Positions 43,926 to 52,537 of a stretch of DNA of 64,000 bases are shown here, in pieces (within the stretch, counting starts at the first letter, position 1; each line of letters starts with the position of its first letter). Location: assembly GCA_964444975.1 (NCBI GenBank), contig CAYUJD010000009.1, positions 1 to 64,000 on the forward strand, read 5' to 3'. The position numbers were made by a program, and so were the translations under genes. The notes beneath the pieces are model-generated. The model was not told the origin of the DNA, searched no databases, and saw only the letters and a program-made list of their open reading frames with translations. This DNA is from VBAS01 sp964444975 (GTDB lineage Bacteria > Bacteroidota > Bacteroidia > Chitinophagales > Chitinophagaceae).

Positions 43926-46322
43926 ATGAAGAAAAGTATAATTAACCTGGCAAGTTTAATTTTCTGTTCAGGATATGTTCTTTCTCAAACCATCAATCCT
44001 TCATTGCTCAGCAGGCATTGGTCAGCTTACTGGGTTACTGCGCCCGATGCGCCGGCAAAAGGTTACGGGGTCTATCATTTCAGAAAAAAAATTTCTTTGG
44101 CAGAAAAACCGGCTTCCTTTATTGTGCATGTTTCGGCCGACAGCCGCTATGCTTTGCTGGTAAATGAAAAGCTGGTTTCACTGGGCCCGGCCAGGAGCGA
44201 TTTGAATTACTGGAATTTTGTAACGGTGGATATAGCCCCTCATTTTGTACAGGGAGAAAATATTGTAGGGGCTGTGGTATGGAATGAAGGCGAATACCGG
44301 CCCGAAGGACAGATTTCAAACCGCACAGGTTTTTTATTGCAGGGCAATACAGCCAGCGAAGAAATCATCAATACAAATCAAAGCTGGAAGGTTATTAAGA
44401 ATCCGGCCTATTCACCACTTACCGGCATTGGCTACAATACTTACTATGTGGCCGGCCCCGGCGAACTGGTTGACATGAAATTAATGCCGCAGGGCTGGAT
44501 GAAAAAAGATTTTGACGACAGCGCCTGGCCCCATGCCATCCGGATAGGCTGGCGCGGCGCCACACCCAAAGGCACAGTGGACATTGCCGACTGGATGCTG
44601 GTGCCATCACCGCTGCCGCAAATGGAACTGACGCCGCAGCGCTTTGCATCAGCGATAAAATCAGATGGCATCAATGTACCAGCCGGATTTCCTTCAGCAA
44701 AAACAACACTTACCATTCCGGCAAATATGCATGCTTCTTTTCTGCTCGACCAGTCTTTTCTTACCAATGCCTATCCCGAAATAATTTTCAGCAAAGGCAA
44801 AGATGCAGGCATTTCTCTCACTTATGCCGAGGCCTTGTTTAATGAAAAACCCGATGGCCCCGGTAAAACATTTAAAAAAGGCAACCGCGATGAAGTGGAA
44901 GGAAAAATCATGGCCGGAAGAAAGGACAGCATTATTTCAAGCGGTAAAGACAGGCAGCATTTCTGCTCATTAAACTTTAGAACCTTTCGCTATGTGCAGG
45001 TAAAAGTGACTACCAAAGACGAACCGCTGGTCATAGAAGATCTATATAGCCTGTTCACCGGTTACCCTTTTCAGCTGAACGCATCCTTCGATGCAAATGA
45101 CAAAATGCTGGATAAAATTTTTGAAGTGGGCTGGCGAACCGCCCGGCTCTGTGCATGGGAAACCTATATGGATTGTCCTTACTACGAGCAGTTACAGTAC
45201 ATCGGCGACACCCGCATACAGGCGCTGGTTTCATATTACAACAGCGGCGATGACCGGCTTGTGCGGAATGCCATCAATCAAATGGACCGCTCCCGCATGG
45301 CGGAAGGAATCACACTCAGCCGGCATCCTTCTTTCTCGCCGCAGCAGATTCCCACTTTTTCGCTCTGGTATATTGGCATGGTGCATGATTACTGGATGTA
45401 CCGCGGCGACAGTGATTTTGTAAAAGATAAACTGCAGGGTATCCGTGATGTGCTCTGGTTCTTCAGTAAATTTCAACAACCGGACGGTTCACTCAAAAAT
45501 GTTCCCTACTGGATATTTAGCGATTGGGTGGAAGGAAAAACCGGCTGGCCCGGCGGTGTAGGACCTATAGGAAAAGACGGGAGTTCATCCTTACTCGATT
45601 TTCAGTTGCTATGGGCTTTGCAGATAGCCGCTAAACTGGAATCAGAACGGGGAATGCCGGCAATGAAAAAATTATTTGAACAAAAAGCAATACAACTTCA
45701 GCAAACTATTCAGCGCAGTTATTGGGACGCCGGTAAAAAATTATATGCCGATACCCGCGACAGGGATCGCTTTTCACAACATGCCAACACACTTGCCATA
45801 CTTACCGGAACAATAAAGGGAAGCGCAGCAACTGAACTTGCAAAAAAATTATTGGCTGATCATTCACTGGCACCTGCTTCTATTTATTTCAAATATTACC
45901 TGCACATGGCACTGGTGAAAGCAGGCCTGGGAAATGATTACCTGAAATGGCTTGGAAAATGGGAAGAAAATATTGAAATGGGGCTGACCACCTGGGCCGA
46001 AATTTCGGAGATTGACAATGCCCGTTCCGACTGTCATGCATGGGGCAGCAGCCCGAATATTGAATTTTTCAGAACAGTGCTGGGTATTGACACCGATGCG
46101 CCGGGGTTTAAAAAAGTAAAGATTGAACCGCAGGTAGGCGAGTTAAAAAATGTAAAAGGGAAAATGCCGCACCCGCACGGGTTTATTTCGGCCGCTTATG
46201 TATTCGAAAATGGTAAATGGAAAATTGAAATTGAATTGCCCGAACAAATTTCCGGCCGCTTTCTCTGGAAGGGGAAATCCTATCCGCTGAAGGCGGGCAG
46301 AAATAATCTAACTTTATTATAG
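43926..46322 (+). CDS. Alpha-L-rhamnosidase-like protein (GH78 type, second)
   Basis: A 798-residue exported protein. ATG 43926 is used because it begins a good signal peptide (MKKSIINLASLIFCSGYVLS); a TTG 33 bp earlier has no support. The N-terminal jelly-roll (YHFRKKISLAEKPASFIVHV, DSRYALLVNEKLVSLGPARS) leads to an (alpha/alpha)6 barrel. MDCPYYEQLQYIGDTR matches the catalytic acid region in shorter GH78-type rhamnosidases, and ISEIDNARSDCHAWGSSPN is the conserved C-terminal loop. It shares little with the longer GH78 upstream, so they likely cut different linkages. It is 18 bp before rhaT. Confidence 0.87.
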   Translation: MKKSIINLASLIFCSGYVLSQTINPSLLSRHWSAYWVTAPDAPAKGYGVYHFRKKISLAEKPASFIVHVSADSRYALLVNEKLVSLGPARSDLNYWNFVTVDIAPHFVQGENIVGAVVWNEGEYRPEGQISNRTGFLLQGNTASEEIINTNQSWKVIKNPAYSPLTGIGYNTYYVAGPGELVDMKLMPQGWMKKDFDDSAWPHAIRIGWRGATPKGTVDIADWMLVPSPLPQMELTPQRFASAIKSDGINVPAGFPSAKTTLTIPANMHASFLLDQSFLTNAYPEIIFSKGKDAGISLTYAEALFNEKPDGPGKTFKKGNRDEVEGKIMAGRKDSIISSGKDRQHFCSLNFRTFRYVQVKVTTKDEPLVIEDLYSLFTGYPFQLNASFDANDKMLDKIFEVGWRTARLCAWETYMDCPYYEQLQYIGDTRIQALVSYYNSGDDRLVRNAINQMDRSRMAEGITLSRHPSFSPQQIPTFSLWYIGMVHDYWMYRGDSDFVKDKLQGIRDVLWFFSKFQQPDGSLKNVPYWIFSDWVEGKTGWPGGVGPIGKDGSSSLLDFQLLWALQIAAKLESERGMPAMKKLFEQKAIQLQQTIQRSYWDAGKKLYADTRDRDRFSQHANTLAILTGTIKGSAATELAKKLLADHSLAPASIYFKYYLHMALVKAGLGNDYLKWLGKWEENIEMGLTTWAEISEIDNARSDCHAWGSSPNIEFFRTVLGIDTDAPGFKKVKIEPQVGELKNVKGKMPHPHGFISAAYVFENGKWKIEIELPEQISGRFLWKGKSYPLKAGRNNLTLL

Positions 46323-46340
46323 TAGCTCAATACAACGATT

Positions 46341-47546
46341 ATGCAGGTCATCTTTGGCATCATTTATCATTTCATCGGCGGCTTCGCTTCCGGCAGTTTC
46401 TATGTTCCCTTTAAAAAAGTAAAAGGATGGGCCTGGGAAAGCTACTGGATTATCGGTGGACTTTTCTCCTGGCTCATTGTTCCTCCACTGGCTGCATGGC
46501 TTACTATTCCGGGTTTCCGGGAAATCATTTCACAAACTTCCTCCTCCACTTTCTGGTGGACTTATTTCTGGGGTATTCTTTGGGGCATCGGCGGTTTGAT
46601 GTACGGGTTGGGCATGCGTTATCTCGGCTTGTCACTGGGCAATTCGGTACTGCTGGGTTTTACCGCTGCTTTTGGTTCGCTGCTTCCTTCCATCTATTAT
46701 AATTATGTGCCCACCGAAGGCAAAACCACATTTAACCAATTGATCACAACACCCGGTGGTTTGATTGTATTAACCGGAATAATACTTTGCCTCATCGGCA
46801 TTGGCATCTGCGGAAGGGCAGGTCATATGAAAGAAAAAGAACTTCCTGAAGAACAAAAGAAAGCGAGCATCAAAGAGTTCAGCCTGGTAAAAGGATTAAT
46901 AGTATGCACCGTGTCCGGTATCCTGAGTGCCTGTTTCAATTATGGTATCGAGGCCGGTACACCCATGGCCGAAGTGGCCAATGCACAATGGCTGGCTGCG
47001 CATCCCGGCGCCGGTTCCGAATTTCTTTTTCAAAACAACGTGGTGTATGTCGTGTTGCTTTGGGGTGGGCTCACAACAAATTTTATCTGGTGCATGATTC
47101 TCAACTTCCGCAATAAGTCATTTTCTGATTATACAAACAAAAAAACGCCATTGGCAGGAAATTATTTATTTGCAGCCATGGCAGGTACCGTATGGTTCCT
47201 GCAATTTTTCTTTTACGGCATGGGCGAAAGCAGGCTGGGCAACGGCCCCGCTTCCTGGATTCTGCACATGGCATTCATTATACTTGTATCCAACATGTGG
47301 GGTGTAATGCTGAAAGAATGGAAAGCTGTCAGTAAGAAAACTTTGGATACTTTCAAACTGGGGTTATTGTCCATTATCGCTTCCATAGTGCTGGTAGGAT
47401 TGGGCAACCTCGAAGAAATAACCACCAAAACACTTTTATTTTCCCTGGTTGGATATTTGGCAGTGGCTGTTGTTATTTTCCTTGAATTAGGCAAACGGCA
47501 ACAGGTAATTGCTCCGAAAGCAACCGGAATTCAAAACACAACATAA
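46341..47546 (+). CDS. rhaT: L-rhamnose/proton symporter RhaT
   Basis: A 401-residue inner-membrane protein with about ten hydrophobic helices, matching RhaT. It starts MQVIFGIIYHFIGGFASGSF and has YVPFKKVKGWAWESYWIIGG, LGMRYLGLSLGNSVLLGFTA, GTLxP-like FGSLLPSIYYN, and VVLLWGGLTTNFIWC. RhaT brings L-rhamnose into the cell with protons. It lies between the rhamnosidases and the catabolic genes. The gene is slightly longer than the E. coli protein because of its cytoplasmic loop near residues 165-180. Confidence 0.95.
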   Translation: MQVIFGIIYHFIGGFASGSFYVPFKKVKGWAWESYWIIGGLFSWLIVPPLAAWLTIPGFREIISQTSSSTFWWTYFWGILWGIGGLMYGLGMRYLGLSLGNSVLLGFTAAFGSLLPSIYYNYVPTEGKTTFNQLITTPGGLIVLTGIILCLIGIGICGRAGHMKEKELPEEQKKASIKEFSLVKGLIVCTVSGILSACFNYGIEAGTPMAEVANAQWLAAHPGAGSEFLFQNNVVYVVLLWGGLTTNFIWCMILNFRNKSFSDYTNKKTPLAGNYLFAAMAGTVWFLQFFFYGMGESRLGNGPASWILHMAFIILVSNMWGVMLKEWKAVSKKTLDTFKLGLLSIIASIVLVGLGNLEEITTKTLLFSLVGYLAVAVVIFLELGKRQQVIAPKATGIQNTT

Positions 47547-47598
47547 TTCAATCAGAGGCCGGGTGCCAATAAACTTAAAATACAAATGCGAAACGGTA

Positions 47599-49782
47599 AT
47601 GGATATGAAAATTAAAGACAAGCCTCAAAACCCCCCTTTAGGGAGTGGGGGCTTCAAACACGTCTGTTATTTGTGGGATGATGCCATAGCCGCCTCTATG
47701 GCTGGTGATGAAGTGGCACTGCTGGTGTATCGTTCCAATTTATTAGGTGCCGATTTGCGACTCACCAATTATGGCGGTGGCAATACAAGCTGCAAAGCCA
47801 TGGCCAAAGATCCGCTGACCGGAAAAGAAGTGGAAGTAATGTGGGTAAAAGGAAGCGGCGGTGATTTAGGCACCATGAAAAGAAGCGGCCTGGCTGCATT
47901 GTATGTGGAGAGGCTCAGAAGTTTGAAAAATATTTACCGCGGCATTCAGCATGAAGATGAAATGGTAGAGCTTATTAATCACTGCATTTATGATTTGAAT
48001 TCAAAATCTCCGTCAATTGATACGCCGCTGCATGGTTTTCTCCCCTTCAAACACATTGACCATCTCCATCCCGACGCTGCAATAGCTATTGCAGCTGCAA
48101 AGGATGGCAAAAGAATTACCCAGGAACTGTTCAACGGCACCGTTGGCTGGGTTGACTGGCAACGCCCCGGTTTTGATTTAGGATTAAAGTTGAAACGATG
48201 CGTTGATGAAAACCCCGCTATCCGCGGCATCATGCTCGGCTCGCATGGTTTATTTACCTGGGGTGATACAGCGTTTGAAAGTTATGTAAACACCTTGGAA
48301 GTAATCGAACGTTGTGCACAGTTTCTTGAAGACAATTACGGGAAAAAGCGACCTGTATTTGGCGGACAAAAAATTCAGGCTTTGCGGAAAGAAGAAAGAT
48401 TGCAAAAAGCAGCGTTGATTGCACCCGTATTAAGAGGCTTTTGCTCTAATTGTGATATTTCACGTAATCCCCCTTTAGGGGGCAAGGGGGCTATTGGCCA
48501 CTTCACAGATGATGAAAGGGTGTTGGAGTTCATCAACTCAAACGACTTATGCAAACTGGCGCCGATGGGTACCAGTTGCCCCGACCATTTTTTGCGTACA
48601 AAAATTTCCCCACTGGTATTAAACCTAACCCCGGAGGATGATGTAAGCATCACAACAGCAATAAAAGAAAAACTGCAGCCGCTGTTTGAAGCGTACCGGA
48701 AAATGTATGCAGACTATTACAATAGCTGCAAACACCCCGACAGCCCTGCCAGGCGTGACCCGAATCCCGTGGTGATTTTATATCCCGGCGTGGGTATGTT
48801 CACCTTTGCAAAAGACAAGCAGACCGCAAGAGTGGCGGCTGAGTTTTATATCAATGCCATCAATGTAATGCGTGGTGCCGAAGCAGTGAGTGAATACACA
48901 TCTTTGCCGCGGCAGGAAGCCTTTAACATTGAATACTGGCTGCTGGAAGAAGCCAAGCTGCAGCGCATGCCTGAGCCAAAACCATTGAGCGGAAGAATTG
49001 CATTGGTTACCGGCAGCGCCGGTGGAATTGGAAAAGCCATCGCAAAAAAATTTGCTGAAGAGGGTGCTTGCGTTGTTTTAAATGATATAAACCGGGAAAG
49101 ATTGGATAGCACTGTGCAGGAATTTGAAAAAACATTTGGTAAAGACATAGTTGCTTCTGCATTGCTTGATGTTTCCAATGAGGCATCCATTGAAGAGGCT
49201 TTTGCTGAAACAGCCCTTTCATTTGGCGGAGTTGATATTGTCATCAACAATGCGGGCATCAGTATTTCAAAACCTATAGCCGAACATAGCATTGAAGATT
49301 GGGACAAGCTCTATGATATCCTGGTAAAAGGACAGTTCCTTGTTTCAAAGAAAGGAGTGGAGCTCATGCGCATGCAGGGTTTCGGCGGCGATATTGTCAA
49401 TGTGGTTTCAAAAAATTCAATCGTGGCCGGGCCCAACAATGCGGGCTATGGCAGCGCCAAAGCAGCGCAGGCACATCTTACCCGCCTGCTGGCTGCCGAG
49501 CTGGGTGCAGATAAAATACGAGTGAACACTGTAAATCCCGACGCTGTAATCTCAGACAGCAATATCTGGAGCGGCGGCTGGGCCGAAGGAAGAGCAAAAG
49601 CTTATGGCATTACCGTTGAGGAATTACCGGCTTATTATGCAAATCGTACATTGCTGAATGAAACCATTTTGCCCGAAGATATTGCCAATGCCTGTTTTGC
49701 TTTTGTCGGCGGACTGCTGAATAAATCAACGGGCAATACATTGAATGTGGATGGCGGTGTGGCGGCCGCATTCCTCCGATGA
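47599..49782 (+). CDS. Bifunctional rhamnulose-1-phosphate aldolase / L-lactaldehyde dehydrogenase (RhaEW type)
   Basis: A 727-residue fusion from ATG 47599 (a second ATG is at 47605). The N-terminal class II aldolase domain (about 25-440) has RLTNYGGGNTSCK, WVKGSGGDLGTM, HGFLPFKHIDHLHPDA and LGSHGLFTWG. The C-terminal SDR domain (about 465-727) has VTGSAGGIGKAIA, NNAGIS, VSKNSIVAGPNNAGYGSAKA and NTLNVDGGVAAAFL. Such fusions split L-rhamnulose-1-phosphate to DHAP and L-lactaldehyde and oxidise the latter to lactate. Two copies of a short palindromic element are inserted in frame: residues 11-18 (N-P-P-L-G-S-G-G) and 290-298 (N-P-P-L-G-G-K-G-A). Both sit where insertions should be tolerated, at the N-terminus and in a loop before IGHFTDDERVLEF. 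Confidence 0.93.
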   Translation: MDMKIKDKPQNPPLGSGGFKHVCYLWDDAIAASMAGDEVALLVYRSNLLGADLRLTNYGGGNTSCKAMAKDPLTGKEVEVMWVKGSGGDLGTMKRSGLAALYVERLRSLKNIYRGIQHEDEMVELINHCIYDLNSKSPSIDTPLHGFLPFKHIDHLHPDAAIAIAAAKDGKRITQELFNGTVGWVDWQRPGFDLGLKLKRCVDENPAIRGIMLGSHGLFTWGDTAFESYVNTLEVIERCAQFLEDNYGKKRPVFGGQKIQALRKEERLQKAALIAPVLRGFCSNCDISRNPPLGGKGAIGHFTDDERVLEFINSNDLCKLAPMGTSCPDHFLRTKISPLVLNLTPEDDVSITTAIKEKLQPLFEAYRKMYADYYNSCKHPDSPARRDPNPVVILYPGVGMFTFAKDKQTARVAAEFYINAINVMRGAEAVSEYTSLPRQEAFNIEYWLLEEAKLQRMPEPKPLSGRIALVTGSAGGIGKAIAKKFAEEGACVVLNDINRERLDSTVQEFEKTFGKDIVASALLDVSNEASIEEAFAETALSFGGVDIVINNAGISISKPIAEHSIEDWDKLYDILVKGQFLVSKKGVELMRMQGFGGDIVNVVSKNSIVAGPNNAGYGSAKAAQAHLTRLLAAELGADKIRVNTVNPDAVISDSNIWSGGWAEGRAKAYGITVEELPAYYANRTLLNETILPEDIANACFAFVGGLLNKSTGNTLNVDGGVAAAFLR
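47627..47655. repeat. Palindromic element, copy 3, in frame at RhaEW N-terminus
   Basis: aaaaccccccctttaggg in short form: CCCCCC-TTTA-GGG then AGTGGGGGC. A C-run and a G-run flank TTTA, with a trailing second G-run. It encodes N-P-P-L-G-S-G-G (residues 11-18). Confidence 0.75.
48466..48492. repeat. Palindromic element, copy 4, in frame within RhaEW
   Basis: aatccccctttagggggc followed by AAGGGGGC. The perfect arms CCCCCT-TTAGGGGG make a hairpin. It encodes N-P-P-L-G-G-K-G-A (residues 290-298), in the same phase as copy 3. Confidence 0.8.
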
Positions 49783-49800
49783 CATTTTTTAATTGAAAAT

Positions 49801-51075
49801 ATGCGTATAGAGAGAACCAGTATTGAAAAACATAATCAATCATTGCTTGCAGAACACAAAAAAAAATTTGATTTTGCTGCGGCAGGTATTAACCATATCG
49901 AATCTGTAATTCAAAAACTGGTTGACTTCAACGTGGCTATTCCTTCATGGGCATTGGGTACCGGCGGTACAAGGTTTGGCCGTTTTTCCGGCGGTGGTGA
50001 ACCGGGCAACCTGGAAGAAAAAATAGAAGATGTGGGTTTACTGCATGCTCTCAATCGTTCAAGCGGCGCCATCTCATTGCATATTCCCTGGGATATACCT
50101 GAAAATTATCCGGCTATTAAATCATTGGCAGCGCAACTGGAATTAAAATTTGATGCTGTCAACTCCAATACTTTCCAGGACCAGCCAGGACAGCAGTACA
50201 GTTACAAATTCGGTTCACTGCAGCATGTTGATAAAGCGGTACGCAGGCAGGCAATTGAACATAATATTGAAGTAATTAAGCATGGTGTTAAATTAGGTTC
50301 AAAAGCATTGACCGTCTGGCTGAGCGATGGCAGTTGTTTTCCGGGACAATTAAATTTCAGAAAAGCATTTCAGCATACCCTGGAAAGTTTGCAGGAGATT
50401 TATGCAGCGCTTCCGGCCAACTGGAAAATTTTTGTGGAATACAAGGCTTACGAACCCAACTTTTATTCCATGACGGTCGGCGACTGGGGGCAATCTTATT
50501 TATATGCCAGCAAGCTGGGCCCGAAAGCTTTCACACTGGTTGACCTCGGCCACCATTTGCCCAATGCCAATATCGAACAGATTGTTGCCTTATTATTAAT
50601 GGAAGGGAAACTTGGAGGTTTTCATTTCAACGACAGCAAGTACGGCGATGATGACCTGACTGTGGGCAGCATCAAACCCTACCAGTTATTTTTAATCTTT
50701 AATGAACTGGTGGAAGGCATGGATGCAAAGGCAATGAATCATGCTACTGACCTTGGCTGGATGATTGATGCCAGCCATAATGTAAAAGACCCGCTGGAAG
50801 ATTTGCTGCAATCCGTAGATGCAATAATGATCGCTTATGCCCAGGCATTGCTGGTGGATAGACGTAAACTGAACGATGCACAGCTAAACAATGACGTGGT
50901 AGCGGCGCAGGAGATTCTGCAAAACGCATTCCGCACCGATGTAAGACCCATTGTTGCTGAAGCAAGACTAAAAAATGGCGGCGCTTTGAATCCCTTGCAA
51001 TTGTTCAGAGATTTGAAAATAAGAAATCGGTTAATGAAGGAAAGGGGAAGTAAAACAGTGGCCACAGGCTTATGA
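49801..51075 (+). CDS. rhaI: L-rhamnose isomerase
   Basis: A 424-residue TIM-barrel isomerase of the RhaI type (Pseudomonas stutzeri-like, not E. coli RhaA). Motifs: IPSWALGTGGTRFGRF, ISLHIPWDIPENY, NSNTFQDQ, LTVWLSDGSCFPGQ, FVEYKAYEPNFYSMTV, TLVDLGHHLPNANIEQI and GGFHFNDSKYGDDDL with the metal-binding Glu, Asp and His residues. It turns L-rhamnose to L-rhamnulose. It is 18 bp after the RhaEW gene and its stop overlaps the kinase start (ATGA), so the two are translationally coupled. Confidence 0.95.
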   Translation: MRIERTSIEKHNQSLLAEHKKKFDFAAAGINHIESVIQKLVDFNVAIPSWALGTGGTRFGRFSGGGEPGNLEEKIEDVGLLHALNRSSGAISLHIPWDIPENYPAIKSLAAQLELKFDAVNSNTFQDQPGQQYSYKFGSLQHVDKAVRRQAIEHNIEVIKHGVKLGSKALTVWLSDGSCFPGQLNFRKAFQHTLESLQEIYAALPANWKIFVEYKAYEPNFYSMTVGDWGQSYLYASKLGPKAFTLVDLGHHLPNANIEQIVALLLMEGKLGGFHFNDSKYGDDDLTVGSIKPYQLFLIFNELVEGMDAKAMNHATDLGWMIDASHNVKDPLEDLLQSVDAIMIAYAQALLVDRRKLNDAQLNNDVVAAQEILQNAFRTDVRPIVAEARLKNGGALNPLQLFRDLKIRNRLMKERGSKTVATGL

Positions 51076-52436
51076 GTTCAAAAATTCCCGTAGTCATGAT
51101 TTTTGATGTTGGCAAGACCAATAAAAAGCTTTTACTCTTCGATGAGCAGTATAAAGTTGTTTATGAGGAAAGCACTCAATTGAAAGAAACGGCAGATGAA
51201 GACGGATTTCCCTGTGAAGATGTATTTGCTTTGACGGATTGGGTTAAAAACAGTTTCTCCCGGGTACAAAGTGATGAAAGATTTGAAATCAAAGCGGTTA
51301 ATTTTTCCGCATACGGCGCCAGCTTTGTTTACCTGGATGAAGAATTGAATGTCATCCCGCCTTTATACAATTATCTTAAACCTTACCCGCCTGCGCTTCA
51401 GAAAAAATTTTACCATGATTATGGCGGCGAAAGTTATTTTTCCAAAGTCACTGCATCACCGGTTTTGGGAAATCTCAATTCGGGCATGCAGTTGTACCGG
51501 TTGAAATTTGAACAACCGGAAAAGTTCAGCAGGATAAAATATGCGCTACACCTGCCGCAATACCTGGGTTTTGTTCTTACTTCCGCTTTGCATACTGATA
51601 TAACAAGTATTGGCTGTCATACCAACCTCTGGAATTTTCAGCAAAATACTTACCACGAATGGGTGAATAAGGAAGGTGTTGCAGACAAACTGCCGCCTTT
51701 GCATTCGGGCAACGAAATTGCAGGCTATGTAAACGAAAGCATCCCTGCCGGCACCGGCCTGCACGATAGCTCCGCTGCACTGATACCTTATCTCATCACC
51801 TTCCATGAACCTTTTGTTTTAATATCAACTGGCACCTGGTGTATCAGCCTGAATCCTTTTAACCATACCCTGCTTACGGATGATGAACTGCACCTGGATT
51901 GTCTTTGCTATTTGTCTTACGAAGGCAAGCCGGTAAAGGCTTCAAGAATTTTTGCAGGCCACGAACATGAGCGGCAGGTAAAAAGGCTGGCAGAACATTT
52001 TAAAAGGCCGGTTGATTACTACACTTCGGTGGCGCTTGATACGGCTTTGCTGAAAAAACAGAAACCCGCTGAAATTCCATTTAAAAATACCGGCGACAGA
52101 TTTTCTATATCAGTTTTTGAAGAAAGAAAACTTTCATGGTTTAAAAATTATGAAGAAGCGTATCATCAATTGATAACTGACATTGTTTCGCTGCAGCAAA
52201 GGAGTACCAGGCTTGTGCTGAAAGATTCGGCAGTAAAACGGATTTTTGTGGATGGAGGCTTTAGCAGGAATCCAATTTATATGCACCTGCTGGCCTTATC
52301 ATTTCCTGAAATGGACGTGTATGCCGCTTCAGTACCGCAGGCTTCAGCGCTGGGAGCAGCTTTGGTTTTTCACCAGCATTGGAACCCCCACCCTTTACCG
52401 AAACGAATCGTTGATAGCAGGGCTGTATTGTTATAA
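51072..52436 (+). CDS. rhaB: FGGY-family carbohydrate kinase, L-rhamnulokinase role
   Basis: A 454-residue FGGY/actin-fold kinase. The N-terminal phosphate loop reads MIFDVGKTNKKLLLFDE, the adenosine region LISTGTWCISLNPFN, and the C-terminal signature IFVDGGFSRNPIYMHLLA with PQASALGAALVF. It overlaps rhaI by 4 bp. By position it phosphorylates L-rhamnulose to rhamnulose-1-phosphate for the RhaEW aldolase. The sequence alone would also fit fuculokinase-type FGGY kinases, so the rhamnulokinase call depends on context. Confidence 0.88.
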   Translation: MSSKIPVVMIFDVGKTNKKLLLFDEQYKVVYEESTQLKETADEDGFPCEDVFALTDWVKNSFSRVQSDERFEIKAVNFSAYGASFVYLDEELNVIPPLYNYLKPYPPALQKKFYHDYGGESYFSKVTASPVLGNLNSGMQLYRLKFEQPEKFSRIKYALHLPQYLGFVLTSALHTDITSIGCHTNLWNFQQNTYHEWVNKEGVADKLPPLHSGNEIAGYVNESIPAGTGLHDSSAALIPYLITFHEPFVLISTGTWCISLNPFNHTLLTDDELHLDCLCYLSYEGKPVKASRIFAGHEHERQVKRLAEHFKRPVDYYTSVALDTALLKKQKPAEIPFKNTGDRFSISVFEERKLSWFKNYEEAYHQLITDIVSLQQRSTRLVLKDSAVKRIFVDGGFSRNPIYMHLLALSFPEMDVYAASVPQASALGAALVFHQHWNPHPLPKRIVDSRAVLL

Positions 52437-52510
52437 GCCCTCCGGATTTCTTACCTGGTTTTTAGTCGTATGGCTGACAGAAACGGCTATAAATCATCAT
52501 CAAATTTTGT

Positions 52511-52531
52511 AACTTACAGTTCCGGTAAGTT
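52511..52531. promoter_or_regulatory. Inverted repeat before the sigma-54 activator gene
   Basis: AACTTAC-AGTTCCG-GTAAGTT is a perfect 7-bp inverted repeat ending 6 bp before the ATG at 52538. AAATTTTG at 52502-52509 just upstream resembles a Bacteroidota -7 box. The repeat could be an operator (possibly autoregulatory) or a leader hairpin limiting translation. Confidence 0.45.
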
Positions 52532-52537
52532 AGTTTT

